Shown: positions 33,146-45,185 of the stretch, piece by piece
How positions within the stretch are numbered: the first letter of the stretch is position 1
How the letters are laid out: each line of letters opens with the position of its first letter
NCBI GenBank assembly: GCA_028752905.1
Contig: JAQNBH010000160.1
Coordinates: forward strand, 1 to 64,000
Length of the DNA stretch: 64,000 bases
Reading direction: 5' to 3'
Source of the DNA: Cladorhizidae sp. MBARI D1340-BT2
Lineage: Eukaryota; Porifera; Demospongiae; Poecilosclerida; Cladorhizidae
The notes under the pieces: generated by a model
What the model was told of the DNA's origin: nothing
Seen by the model: the letters and a program-made list of their open reading frames with translations, nothing else
The model's database searches: none
Made by a program: the position numbers and the translations under genes

Positions 33146-36100
33146 TTAAGTGGCACCCAATTCCCTGTCCCAACAACTGCCACATTTCCACTCCTCCTCC
33201 CGGTTGATGATGGCTGATGGTGGAATCTCTGTACATGATTGTTGGAACCATTTACTAAACTTGCTGCACTGTGCCACTGTGAGGGCACAGTCATGGGGTT
33301 GTCTGCAAACACAGATCAATGGTTCCCTGAGAACAATTTTGAGCTTCTTGCTTGTGGCTTCTCGTCGGCATCCTTGAACAGGGAATAGTTTGATGTGATA
33401 TGTCTGGAATGATCTCATCAGGTGGGACCGCATCTTTGTTTGATCAAATGTTATTGTTGATGGGTCCACACCATTGCATAATGCGGTTGCTACAGCAATG
33501 GCGAATAAACCACAGGCATCTCCAACCTGTTGATGCATGTATGGTTGCTGTATGGTCAGGTGGCTTCCTTGATATAATTCCATCCATGCCAGGCATTTTA
33601 GTGTATCCAGTTCTGCAATGATCCAACAACAGTAAGAACAAACAAACGAAACAACTATTAATTGTTTCTCGTGTATAACTACTATTTATTTCACAAGAAT
33701 TGATTGAATGGTAACACGTACTTTACCTATTTTAGTGGGTTCGTTGTTGTACCATACGTGGGCATCTTGCCATTAATATTCAGCTGTGAATCATATTTAG
33801 GTGAAATTGACACTCTTGAAAGGCCCTGGTTCTTAATGTGATGCTTGAGTTGAGATACTATGCAAGTAAAAAATTGAGTATAGATTTCTAAGCTCACAAC
33901 AGTAGTTATCAAGGAGCCCAATTTTTTAATCGAGAGGATTAAAATATAACAACACTGTTGGATCCAATGACATTATTCAATTTCCAATGCATGTCATAAA
34001 AGTTGTTGGAAATTGACAATAGTTAATTCTTGATCCACCTAATCAGAATGTGTAAAAATTTTTTTAAGTTTAGCATGTAAAATATTATCATTCAAGTTAT
34101 TTCTTACTGGTTCCTGCATAGAGGCTGTCATACACCCGCACAGTCCCCTTGGGCATTCCTATGCTGGACACACAGACCCAGTGGCCGCCAGTATTCATGA
34201 TTTGGATATAATCCCAAACCGGAGTTCCAGTTATTGAGCCTCCACTTCCTGGTGCCACATACCCAATGGACTGGAAGCCACCCATCTTTGGAAACTGATT
34301 GCGAAGTAGATACTGCGCCTCATCTATGTGTGTGTCCTCTAGCCATGCTTCAGACAGCAGAATTATTAAAAAGTCACCATGAAATTTTCTGTAATGGACA
34401 GGTGGTTTGCAAGGCAAGGGTTTTCCAAGCATTCTAGGCACAACTTGTGTAACACTGGTTACAACACAGTCTGATGTTGGCTCACTAGAGAGAGGTGTGT
34501 TTCTATCAGGTGGTGGTAGGACTAGACTACCTTTCTTAGTCTGTCGAATGATTAGGCACTGCCTCTTATCTGGACTCCCAGGGGAGGAAGCTGTATCACT
34601 CAACTCATCAGATGGTCCAGGGTTGTTCGAACTGGTGTTGTGTGACTGGATGGAAGTTGGTATCTCATGTTGAACTGGTATCTCTCTAGTTAAGTAAGGC
34701 TTCAAGAGCCAGACATTAAACTTAACCTTCATAATGTTTTGGTTGTTATCCTGCAGTGTGCAGAGTCCTTTGTGTGAGACATGAACGATTACATAGGGTT
34801 CCAACCGGTCCTGCACCAGCCTGTCTCCTTTTCTGGATACCTTCCTTGCATTCCTCTTTTAAGGACATAAACACATATTATAGTCAACAGGTTAGTAATA
34901 TAAAATTAAAACCATCCGGTAAAGGTCGAGCGACAGATAAAAAACATATCACAAAAAACAGACAAGGACATTCTAACATTTATCAAAACTCGGAAATACA
35001 TCTATCCAGAAAATTTTATTATTATTAGCCTTTCGATTTTTTCTCAGAAACAACAATGGGATTCTAATTTGATTCAGCTTATATAAAGGCACACATTAAA
35101 GGTACACATTAATTCATAAAAACATACCTATTGCCCTCTTTTTTGCTAGGAATCGAAATAAGCTGTATGCTTCGCTTTAGCTTCTTCAATTTTCAACCAT
35201 AATTATCTTCTCATATGTACCTATGTGATTACAAAATAAAACAGATCTGTAACATGATTTTTGGGAACTGCATCAAACATTTTCATTAAACTATTTGTCC
35301 CCCATTTTTTGTTACAAAAAAGTGTCAGCAATTCCCTGTTATATATTTATGTTTGCCAGTCAGTTTTGTTCTTACATCTGCCACATGCTTCTCTAAATTA
35401 TATTGTATGTCTTCAGGAGACATAGTGAGTGAGATGTTTTCATAGAGAAGCTCCTGCTTATTCTCATGTTCTGCATTATTGATGGCTATGGAACCTCTAG
35501 CTGTTCGGTAGAACATCAACACAAATGTCTGTTGCTTTGTTGAAGACTGGACACTTGTATTGATACCATAAGTTGTGGGGAGTACATATCTACATAAGTA
35601 CAAAACATCATACATAGAAATCATAACTACAAGCAGCACATTCAAGGTATATGCATCCTTTAGCTGAAGGCTTACACCAAAAACCATGTTTATATTTTTA
35701 TTGTATAAGAATTTGGAAAATAATATACTGTATTGCTACAATGTGCAATTTAGAGATTTTGAGCTCCATAAATGTATAATGCGCTCTTAGTTTTGCGTTT
35801 TATAATAAGTACCACTAATTATAACAAGATCGGTTGGCACTTTTCTGCGCACTATCCTGACCATCCAGTACCCTCTGTACATTTTCGTTTGCTCTCCTGA
35901 TACATCTGATCGATTCCTGCATCTTCACTAGTAGGCAAGGATTGTTTGAAGCACATTCGAATGGTCACACTGTAGTCAGCTTCTTTCTCGCTAGTAAACC
36001 GTCTGGCTTTTGGCTGCAATATGCACGCGGAATGTTTTGTGCGATAAAAAAGATTGCGAGATGTTTTACGAATAACAATGCAATCGCAAAACTTAATCAA

Positions 36101-36999
36101 ATTTTGTAGCAATACGGTAGCAATAACTACTATTTTTTATGCCTTTTCATAATTTTATATGTGTGTGTGTGTGAGTGGGTTGGTGTTTCAGTGTGAGAGG
36201 ATTCATTGGAGAGATTCTGGTGAGATTTTCTGGGGTAATCACAGATTAGCATGAAATGTGATATTGCTATCTACTGGAAGGTGGTGGTAATAGTAGAAAT
36301 CTCTCTATTAACAAACTGTCAATCTTGAAAAATAATTATTAAATATTGGTAGCTTACTTGTTCCAGTCAGATTGAGTATCGTTTGTATACTTGGACAGTG
36401 CCCTCTTAAGAGTTTGATTAGTCCGCTCATCTTGGCCATTGCTCTGAGGGTGATATACCGAACATACCATCTGCTTCACTCCAAAAGCAGTCAAGACAAC
36501 ATCATTGAGCTGAGTTATCAAATAAGTTCACACAAACAGAACATTACTCTACATGAATATTTATCAAAAGGAAGCAGGAGGAAATTTCCAGATAATCAAG
36601 ACTGAAGTTGCTAATAAAGTTATCTTAAATTGTGTTAAGTCTGCCTTGTACTCAATAGTCTAACTTTGCTCTTGTAAACAAATCCAACACATTTTCCTTG
36701 ATTAATTTTCACTTCTCAGACCACATACATGTCATTTCATGAACACAGATGGCAACAGTTTTATTAAGTTAGTTACCTGGTTTATAAATTCATGCCCCTG
36801 ATCCATTATAATTTTTTGGGGAGGACCATAACTGTAGATGAGCTCGAGTAGAATGCTTGCAACATCACCAGCTGACTTGGACTTGATTGGCCGAGCAAAT
36901 ACCCACTTGGTAAAGAGATCTGTAACAGTGCAGACATATATATGGCCTTCGTCTGTGGCCGCAAATTGACCAATGAGGTCTATACCCAAAATCTCCCAT
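33146..36999 (-). CDS. Multi-exon integrase plus Ulp1-type protease gene (Ginger/GIN1-like)
   Basis: Minus strand, exons in order. A 36,777-36,999 and B 36,358-36,509 form a retroviral-type integrase core: GIDLIG, then IIMDQGHEF, then HPQSNGQDE, an intact D,D-35-E. C 35,589 to about 35,341 follows in phase (codon AA/A across the splice; YGINTSVQSSTKQ). D about 34,850-34,108 has a GPY/F-like tail (LEPYVIVHVSHKG), a Ser/Pro linker and the first half of a C48/Ulp1 protease (HWVCVSS, VYDSLYAG). E 33,612-33,146 joins in phase and supplies QQPYMHQQVGDACGLFAIA. The His, Asp, Gln and Cys of a Ulp1 protease are thus all present. The C-terminus is PHD-finger-like (CVC...WFQQSC...WKCGSC) but has lost some zinc ligands. 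The C/D junction is unresolved. GIN1/Ginger proteins are known integrase-bearing DNA transposons or domesticated genes, some with Ulp1-like domains. No terminal repeats were seen, so it could be domesticated. Confidence 0.7.
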
Positions 37000-38042
37000 C
37001 TGTAAGTATTTGCTACATAATTTTAAGAAAATCAGATGTGCCTGTAATTACCTGATTTTAAGCATTTTAATTATTATATAGTGCATAAGATTTGGATTGG
37101 TAAAGGATTATCTAACCTGTTTATTAAAATTAACCAAAAAATTATTCAATTTAATCGGTGTATATATGTAGCATCAAAATTCCCCTAAGTACTAACTTGT
37201 CCAATATCAGACCTATTCATGCAGCCTAAAAGTTTAGGCTTCTCTTGCCAGCAATTTAATATGCGTTAGCACTCTCATGTAGGCACTCTCATGTAGGTTT
37301 GGCAGGTCAGAGATCATTCAGCAACAAACTAAAACTTGCCATATACTCGATTCTATACCTATACAGACCCTAAAAAAGTATGTCGCAAAAATCGTTCCAA
37401 CAATATAGCACACAGAAGCACAGTTCTCCAAACTAAAAAAAAGGTCGGAAAAATGACACGTAAAATCATCATCATCATCATCATTATCATAATCATCATC
37501 ATCATCATCTTATTGGCTGCATAGATTTCATTTATTTTTATGCCATTTTGTAGAGCGCTATCTGGGAAGGTGCCTTTTGGTGTCACTTTAGAGAGCTAAA
37601 AAAAAAAAGGTTGATTTTTGCATATATAGTTCGTCTAAGATGCCATCTTTGAACGGCGTGCGCAACCCAAATTGCTCGATCCTTTACCAAATCGCTGTGT
37701 TAGATGCAGTGGATTGAGGGTATGGCTTTTGCAGTGAAGAATCAAAGAAGGATTGCTGAATGTAGTTACTGATGGCGGAAGCATTTTAGGATTGTTCCTT
37801 ATGGCATTCTAAACCACTGGACCAATCTGTCCCAAACTTGTCATGCATGCATACCAACTTGACCTGGGAAGTAACCTGGGCTAGGTCTGACCAGGACACT
37901 CCTCTTCGTGTGGGCATTGCAGGCATATATAGCATCAAAACAGTATTCCAATTCACTAAAGCTTTAAAATATATTGGGAACAAGTAATATGTAAAAAAAT
38001 TTTAATAAATTAAAGGACATATAGGGTTGGCTTTGATATTGT
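37000..38042. other. No gene recognised; ATC microsatellite
   Basis: Upstream of integrase exon A. An (ATC)n microsatellite with one imperfect unit spans about 37,467-37,511. A zinc-binding N-terminal integrase exon, expected here for the 33-37 kb gene, was not found. Confidence 0.45.
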
Positions 38043-38389
38043 GCTGTCGTAACAATCACTCCATAACTGCCTCCACACCACCATAAACTTCAGCAATAAT
38101 ATATTCTTGGATAACAATCCCTACATTACTGCGGACAGCAAAATTGTGATAAATAACTGATGCTATATAGCAGCACATTTTCTTAGCTATACATCTCTTC
38201 ATACCTTATGTTAGAGTAATCTGGATTTTATCATATTTGTGATGTCCCTTGTGGTTGTGGAGGTAGTAATATAGTACAAGAATATATTATTATTGCTGAA
38301 GTTTATAATTATTTGTGAGGTCATTGCGGTTGTGTGGAGGCAGTGGTTGTGTGGAGGCAGTAATGGAATGATTGTTATGACAGTCTAGC
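38043..38389. mobile_element. MITE with long terminal inverted repeats
   Basis: Left arm GCTGTCGTAACAATCACTCC, ACTGCCTCCACA, ATAAACTTCAGCAATAAT, ATATATTCTTG (38,043-38,113). It recurs in reverse complement at about 38,275-38,389, where GTGTGGAGGCAG is doubled. Total ~347 bp with no coding capacity. Target duplication not established. Confidence 0.7.
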
Positions 38390-38459
38390 AATCTTATATT
38401 TCCCCAGTTGGGACTAACATATTTCCAATGGGCATCTTTTCTATCATTTGCACATCATT

Positions 38460-40565
38460 GCTCAGTACTGACCCTGGATTAGAAATATTAAAAGGTCTAA
38501 AATTGTTTTACTTTGCTTATTTCTGATATCACTCTCTGTGCAATGAGGTTCACTACAGTGAGGGACAGATGGTGAGGAGTGTTCAGCAGAGCTTGGATCA
38601 TCTGAACAAGGTAGAGGAGTAGAACTTTTGTCTGCTGATACACGTTCCATTGGCTCAGTTTCATTGATCAAGTCTGCGATATCTTCCCTGTCCGTACCCC
38701 AATTCGTATGGACTACACTTCATCGTTTCATGAACACATGTATTCAGTTGATCTAGTAGTATACACACACACACAAAGCAGAGATGACCAAGTATGTGAA
38801 GTTCATGCTGCCATCAGGATGCCAGTATTAGGCATATTAGTACTACAATGGCTGTACTAAACACTCGTCCATAACCTATCAATAACCATTACCATGAAAA
38901 GTTCAGCTATATTACATATTTATGGTATCTTCTTTTATAGTATCATACAGTCACCAATTATAGTTGTTTATGATCACTATTGTTTATGAATCACTATTAT
39001 GAAAATCAAACTTACACTGAATTTCTGGTAACCAATGTGACCATGCCATATCACATTCATTCTTTTCAAACCGACATGCAAGAAGTTCTTCAACTTTAGC
39101 ATTTGCACGTTCCACTAGACCCTGTGATTGAGGGTGTCTTGGTCGACCGTTTATGATGGTGGCTTTCCCCGGCCAGGTCTTCACCAGTTTGTCTATGATA
39201 TGATTGACAAATTCTCTTCCGTTATCAGATTGGAATATCTATACATAGGAACACTCAAGCATGCTGTAACCATTAATAATCAATTATGGGTCACACAACC
39301 TTGGGAACACCGAAATATGCAAAAACACGACTGGACAAGTTTTTAGCCACCTCAATTGCACTCTTGTGCTCAAGAGCAAACAGTACATGGAATTTGGACC
39401 AATGATCCATGTAGTGGCCAATCCAGTTATGGCGGTCGTCTGGTCTATGTCGCATGTCAATCAAATCCATCTAACTAAGACGATGCTAAATACCAACATA
39501 TTTGGTACTAATAATATTACCTGTCCTCGAGTCATAAATCCAGAAGAAATGATAGGTTTAAGTGTGGGGCACTGTTGGTTTGTGGCTTCTGAAGGTTAAT
39601 CACACTACATAATTGAACGTACTTCTCCACAACAGATCTTGGTAGACACGCATAGTTCGAAGAAATCTAGAGGGAGTATGGTGAAGACAGAGAATTGAAT
39701 TACCTTTGATAACCAAAACAGATCACTATTATAAAATGTCGCTGGTTGTTTACCACATACTAAAACAACAGGATTAACCCATGGGTAATTAAATATTCAC
39801 ATTAAAAAGCTGAGAGGTGGATGCTTGCTGTATCTAGTGGATGAAACGGACACACCCATGTTTTTGCTACTATTAGAAGGATGTAGGTCAAACCGATATA
39901 AAATAGGAAATAGGTGAAACATAAGGATTCATAACATCCAAACGTCAACATACTTCATATCGAGTGTTTTATGTTGTGTCCAAAATGTAACTTGCTGTGT
40001 GTTCCAATTTTTCAATAAAAGTGAATTGGAGGTTACTACTACAATAGTAGTGTTTTACTCATATGCTGCGCTGCACTGTCCTTGGACTCAATTAAATTTG
40101 GATATGACAAATTGTATGTTTGTACTTACCAAAACCATATAAAAGTTAGAGATAGCAACCTTATGTCAGGACCTCAATTCAAATATTCATGGTCACCTGA
40201 TTAAAAACATTTTATGGTTGACATGAGCTATACCCATATTATGCACAGCTTATATAACTGACAGTCAGTCACAATTTTCAATCTCACGTGCAATCTTTAG
40301 GTGTTCAACCAGTAGAGCTACACTGTACCTACAATATTTGAGTACCAAAATGAGAGCATGCATCAAGGGCTACATTTCAAACACAAGATCACATGCATAG
40401 AATCTGTTTTTATATAGAAATGATAGACATTCTGTACCTCGGCTAGAGCCTTTTATAGCCCATATGACCTTGAACATCACAGTGCACTCTATTCAAAATA
40501 GTATGAAACTCTTCAATGTAAGCCACTCTCCGATAATGACCAAGGATGGAGGAGTCATTCTCATC
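38460..40565 (-). pseudogene. Decayed KRBA2-like integrase gene
   Basis: Minus-strand exons with canonical splice sites. 40,446-40,565 (H-H part of the integrase zinc domain, VAYIEEFHTILNRVHCDVQG) ends in an in-frame TAG. About 39,521-39,680 has PRSVVEKYVQLC then TLKPIISSGFMTRGQ in a second frame. 39,300-39,470 reads MDLIDMRHRPDDRHNWIGHY to FGVPK. 39,016-39,238 has QSDNGREF and HPQSQGLVERAN. About 38,460-38,752 starts YQLNTCVHETMKCSPYEL and then shifts frame into DREDIADLINETEP. Introns are 50-61 bp where measured (39,239-39,299), with matching phases. The DLID/SDNG/ER series is KRBA2/SCAND3-type. Lesions: one stop, an extra base in a CCCC run (~39,567), a shift at GGGG (~38,695), and a lost second Cys of the zinc pair. 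Two lesions sit in homopolymers, so sequencing error is possible. Confidence 0.7.
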
Positions 40566-40598
40566 CTGAAAAAAAGATTAGATTAAAATGACACCGTA

Positions 40599-40660
40599 TA
40601 ACTGCGATTCAGTAAAGCGTCTGGCTCATGAAGCGAATGGCTACTGGATTTCAATCAATT
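40599..40660 (+). repeat. tRNA-related SINE-like relic
   Basis: TAAAGCGTCTGGCTCATGAA and the following GCGAATGGCTACTGGATTTC resemble the D-arm to T-arm part of a tRNA with a CAT anticodon. The A and B boxes are degenerate (GATTTCAATC for the B box). Not a functional tRNA gene. Confidence 0.25.
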
Positions 40661-41157
40661 AAACAAAGTTTTGTCTTTGTTATTATCATCCATGCCTATA
40701 GATTGGCACTTGACTTGTGGCTTTAAACTTATAAAATAAGGAGACCTGTCTAACAACAAAATATCTCTCACTAAATATATCACTGGCTATATGGGTTTAA
40801 TCACCTTTTTCTTTGCTGGTATACAAAGTCCATCCTTAAGCCCAAGAGCAGGGTACTCCAAAAGTTAAAAACATTTTTGTTTCACCCAAAAATTGAATTT
40901 AGGATCACTGTTCGCCATCTCCCCTTTCAGAAATTTGACAACAGCTTGTCCCTTTGTTCTTGATATGCTTTTGCTTCCAAGGTTCCTTCCAGAAAGAAAG
41001 GTTTGCTGAACATTAATCATCATAGGCATTCTCTCCTTCCATTTCTCCTTCCTACAACCTCTTCCCATGTGGGAGCAAACTTGTTTTGATCTAATTGGTG
41101 ATCAGGTATTGGCTTTCGCGATCCTAGGATTGAGCAAATTCCAGGTTTGCGGGTAAC
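40661..41157. other. No gene recognised
   Basis: A minus-strand frame at 40,865-41,068 has no domain and no splice support. Confidence 0.35.
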
Positions 41158-42368
41158 ATATATATTGTAATTGGCGAGATGCAACAATTGCCTTCAAGCA
41201 GTATATAGAAAGGCAGTGCCACAAGTGTTCTGTGGAGTAGTACTGACACAATGGTCCGGGCATTGTGGTAATAAATATTATTAACCCTGTGCATTTATAC
41301 TTTGAGACATCAGCAAAACGTTGTCTCAATGTTTACAAAAATGCCTATGATCATATTTTTTTATAAAATATAATACTCTCTTGCTTTATGGTTAGTATAG
41401 GTAGATCTTCATTATCTTTCATGCAATTAAAGATAGTTCTTGTAGCATTGGTTGCACATATCACAAGAATCAATATTTGCATAATACTTACAGGTCCCCA
41501 GCATCCTTCTCTGTATACTCAAGTCATTATTCTCAATAGCTCATCCAAACACTGATGACGGATGTAGTGTTCTATTTTTTACAAGCTAGCATGCTGAATT
41601 ATAATTTTTTTACTGCATATATCTTGGAATCATCTTCCCTCATAAACTTCAGCAACTTATATAAGAATTCCTATCACTATGGTCGTTGTGGCTGCTGATT
41701 CCAAATCCCTGTCTTGGAAAGAATTCGAGGAATGATGGTTTAGTAGCCATTGCTAAGAACTGCTAAGCATCTCACTTAAATTGCGTGTTGTTGTGCAGGT
41801 AGCTAATACTACACAGAATGCTTGTGATACTGCATCTGTTTATGCTGCTTGTAGGAAACTATTGCATATTTCCATATACATAACTACAAGTAATAATTAC
41901 CTACCTGACTGTATGCTTGCATAAAGATATAAATATTATCCAGTTAGCAATTCCATTCTTATTTACAGAGCATTAGAGATTCAAGCCTTCATGGACTATC
42001 CTTGTCACAACTGTCAAGCAAAGATAACAGGGCACTCGACCTTCAAAATTAAGCCACTGCTACGAAAGGAACTAAGTCGTCTGGAATGATCCTAACACTG
42101 TCTTTTTCAAAAAGGTTGCTTGGGCAAAAAAATTAACTTGGTTGTGAGGCTCGTTATGGAAAGGCAAGGATCCAGATCTAGTAGAAGCACTAGAAACATG
42201 TTAAGCAATATTGCCAGCCATATTAACGCTTTCACCGTCGACTTCATTTTGAGATTTTGACCTATCTTTACTTTAATTTTTGTATCTGATCATTGGTTCA
42301 GAAAAGTCCCCAGCAACCGCATATCACATGATTGACAAAGAGTTGCTGATCAACTTGGTGATAAATGT

Positions 42369-42381
42369 GTTGCCTAGCAAC
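42369..42381. promoter_or_regulatory. RFX X-box-like palindrome
   Basis: GTTGCCTAGCAAC is a near-perfect two-half-site match to the RFX X-box consensus (RGYYRYY N RRNRAC type). Occupancy and target are unknown; it lies in the inserted segment. Confidence 0.35.
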
Positions 42382-42945
42382 CAAACCACAAACCATTTTT
42401 TGATTAGAATACTTTTTATCACTGCATTTATCGACTATTACAAGTATACTTTATGGTTTTTCAGATCAAATACTAAAATATGGTCGCTTATCGAACTGCA
42501 AACAGCATATAATCTGAAAAATGTAAAAATTTTGGCATAATTTATGAATATTGAATGCCCTAATTTTTCTATTTTGCAGGATATAGCCATGTTTGTCAGT
42601 CTATAAGAGTATTGACTGTTGTCAAGCACCACGAGGAAGGTCTGGCTGTATTGAAAGTTGAAAATTTCAAGATGTTGCAGAAAGGCACAATAAAGCAAAG
42701 ACTTATCAAGAAAACATACGTGTACTACACATGTCTGCATGCATAAATGATAAAGAAAAGAAGTATACATGTACATGCCTAACACATGTACATACTACAA
42801 AAGCAATACAAAGAAAATCTCGAAGAGAAAAGGAAGCTAGTGCGAGTAGTCAGAGAGTGTGTGGAATTCCCTGAAGCATGTCCTTCCACGCACAGCACAA
42901 AGGCTAATACCACAAAGAGAGCAGTGACAAAAGGTCTTGTGCCTC

Positions 42946-43173
42946 TTACCTCTGGCCTCGACTTCTTCCTTGGCCTTTTCCTCTTCCTTGGCCTTTTCCT
43001 CTTCCTTGGCTTTTTCCTCTTCCTTGGCCTTTTCCTCTTCCTTGGCCTTCCTTGGCCTTTACCTCTTCCTTGGCTTTTTCCTCTTCCTTGCCCTTTTCCT
43101 CTTCCTTGGCCTTTTCCTCTTCCTTGGCTTTTTCCTCTTCCTTGGCCTTTTCCTCGGCCTCGGCATCCAACAC
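42946..43173 (-). repeat. 18 bp repeat encoding K/E- or R/G-rich protein
   Basis: About a dozen copies of an 18 bp unit, minus strand AAGGAAGAGGAAAAGGCC. One minus frame gives KEEEKAKEEEKA, another gives GQGRGKGQGRGKS, and the plus strand is open too. In the frame that follows the S/P-rich exon just upstream, the RGRGKGQGRGK reading is the one expected. Confidence 0.75.
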
Positions 43174-43771
43174 GCCCCCTGTCTCAGCGATCAGAAGGTA
43201 ACAGTGATACTTCTGAGTCAGAAGATGGAACTACATCAAATGAAGGAGAAGATGGTAGGAGAGATTGTAGGAGCAGTTGGGGGCGAGTTTGCAGGACCAC
43301 TCGGAGGAGAGTTTGCAGGATCACTCAGAGATTCAGCAGATTCAAGATCAGTGGCTAAACCTATATAAAAGATTATTATTATGAACTTTACAACCTAGTG
43401 AACTTTATAACTAGAAACTTTATAACCTAGTGATATATATTTCTGGCTTATTATGTCTCTTGATAGCTCAAATATTATATTCCATTCTATAGATATCTAC
43501 TCATACTTACCAAGCAACTCATACTATTCATCAGGAGTCATAAAAGCTCCATCAGAAGCACTGGCACTTGAAGTGTTTGGTCCAACATCCTGAGGAGTTG
43601 AAGTTAAAGCTCTGGACAAAAATCTGCCAACTCCTTAGGGTCTAATACCTCATCACCAAGGAAGGAAGACACTTGACCTTCATCATCTTCATCTCTATCA
43701 TAGTCAGAGAGGTCGAAACCGCCATCAAACAACAGCTCTAACACGCGAGCACGATCAAATATTTCAGCCAT
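42950..43771 (-). pseudogene. Decayed acidic, S/P-rich, R/G-rich protein gene
   Basis: Starts MAEIFDRARVLELLFDGGFD at 43,771 with a very acidic segment (DYDRDEDDEG). A frameshift near 43,617 moves into TSTPQDVGPNTSSASASDGA, followed by a TAG and a donor (GTAAGT, ~43,505). The next exon, from about 43,358 after TATATAG, fits in phase: GLATDLESAESLSDPANSPP and more S/P/T-rich sequence. A further shift leads to SFDVVPSSDSEVSLLPSDR, a stop, and then the R/G/K repeats. Acidic-then-basic low-complexity N-termini occur in piggyBac-type proteins, but no catalytic domain is present and the assignment is weak. At least three lesions make it a pseudogene. Confidence 0.4.
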
Positions 43772-43796
43772 TATTTTGCTTGAATTCAAAATTGTT

Positions 43797-43804
43797 TGAC
43801 GTCA
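43797..43804. promoter_or_regulatory. CRE-like palindrome TGACGTCA
   Basis: Full CRE palindrome 26 bp upstream of the ATG at 43,771. Suggests a CREB/ATF-type promoter site of the decayed gene; function not shown. Confidence 0.4.
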
Positions 43805-44595
43805 CAGTTACCTACGTGCTACGGTTCTTAAATTTTTTGGTGAAATAGAACAGTCCATCATGCACATTTACGGTAAGTTTTGAATATGTAGAGTCAACGG
43901 TTGATGTTTAATAATTATTAACGCGACGGTCACTCAATCTCGCGCTTCTATGCGGTGAAGCGGTTAAAACACAAACACAGAATCTCCGACTACTTGTACT
44001 TTTCATTGCGCTGCCTGGCACCAGAATGTTAGCAGTTGAATCGGAATGGACTTCCCTGGCTGCTGGGGAGCCACTCTCGAGAACCTGAACTGAAGCCAAG
44101 ACCACCAAGATCACCATATTTTTTCTGTATTCAGTTATTTATCACAACCTTTTTGAAATAGAAAGCCAAAGTTTGTACTTGTCATCAATAGGAGCCTCTA
44201 GCCCTAGATGCCTACTACTCTAACGCCCTAGCAGTTTTAGAACTTCTATAACTTTTGACAAACATCAGATGAAGAATTGCCAAGAAATATATATATACCA
44301 TGAGATGTGTTTTTTATCTCTCATTTTTCTCAGCTAATGTTCATTGTGTATCAGTGTCAAGTTAAACAGAAACTTGGAGCTCTGGAGACTAATAATGTAT
44401 TTAGGTTGTATGTGGTGAAAAATGGAAATCATTGACTTCTTTTAATATCATGTAATTCTGACAGTTTGTCCACCTGTTCTTTATATATGCACGCAATTTA
44501 TTATTTAGAGGATCACGATACAGCTGTGATTTATTATCCCTACATATATAGTATGAATGCATTCTTGATTTATATTTTGATTACTGTAACTTTAG

Positions 44596-44761
44596 ACCCT
44601 GGATTGCCTACAAGTGCTGGTAGAAATATTGGGACATTAGAGGTCTTCCATTCAAAAGATCCATACAGGTGTATACTCTATTGTTGTATTTTCTGGATTT
44701 AATGAATGTTTTATTTTTGAGACTCCATCCTTCCCTGATGAGCAAGCCAGTGAAAATCTCG
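44596..44761 (+). pseudogene. Two-exon cassette, copy 6
   Basis: Exon a 44,596-44,668 starts DPGLPTSAGRNIGTLEV, and a one-base insertion (TTAGAGGTC) shifts its frame. Exon b 44,722-44,761 (40 bp) encodes TPSFPDEQASENL; its acceptor has changed to TGAG and its donor to GTAGGT. It lies only 170 bp left of block B and belongs to the older duplicated block. Confidence 0.45.
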
Positions 44762-45185
44762 GTAGGTGTAACTTACTTTGGAATACTGGATTTATTCAAT
44801 CTGTTTATTTTTCCATGTGGATAATTTTTACACAAATTGATCCATACAACAATAAACGTGCTTTCATTAAATTAATCAACAAGCACGAAGGATTAAGAAG
44901 CACGAAGGTTATATTTTTCCTCAGGTTATCCAAGTAAGCATACACCATGCAACTATCAGACAAAACTCCAGTGTCCCACTCTGGTGCCTTACAATACAGG
45001 TATTTCTTAACAGTCACCTGATATGCATATTGCTCTAGAACAGTTATCACAATGCCTTCTTGGGATTGTGGTGGTGTAGTGATCCATTAGCTGTTGGTTG
45101 TGGTTTCTGTGGTTATGGTGGATTATTGTTTGAAAAGTCAGGGAGTGGTCCTGTTGATTTCCCTGAGAGTAGCAATACAGTATAC

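Larger units (their letters stand above)
41158..44932. repeat. Older duplicated block, copy 2 (interrupted)
   Basis: Aligns with 9,049-11,080 over 41,158-42,165 and again from about 43,946 to 44,932, where homology stops at GGTTATCCAAG and block B starts. The segment 42,166-43,945 has no counterpart in copy 1, so it is an insertion here or a deletion there. Confidence 0.7.

Noticed and set aside
33727..33921. Possible extra protease exon between Ulp1 halves
   Set aside because: Exons D and E already join in phase across this region and complete the protease; the frame here ends in a stop before any donor.
35852..36112. 86-codon minus-strand frame between integrase exons B and C
   Set aside because: It lies in an intron whose flanking exons join in phase without it, and no domain or splice support was found.
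42786..43368. Plus-strand Leu/Phe/Pro-rich frames of 143-190 codons
   Set aside because: Antisense of the 18 bp repeat. The splice-consistent reading is on the minus strand.
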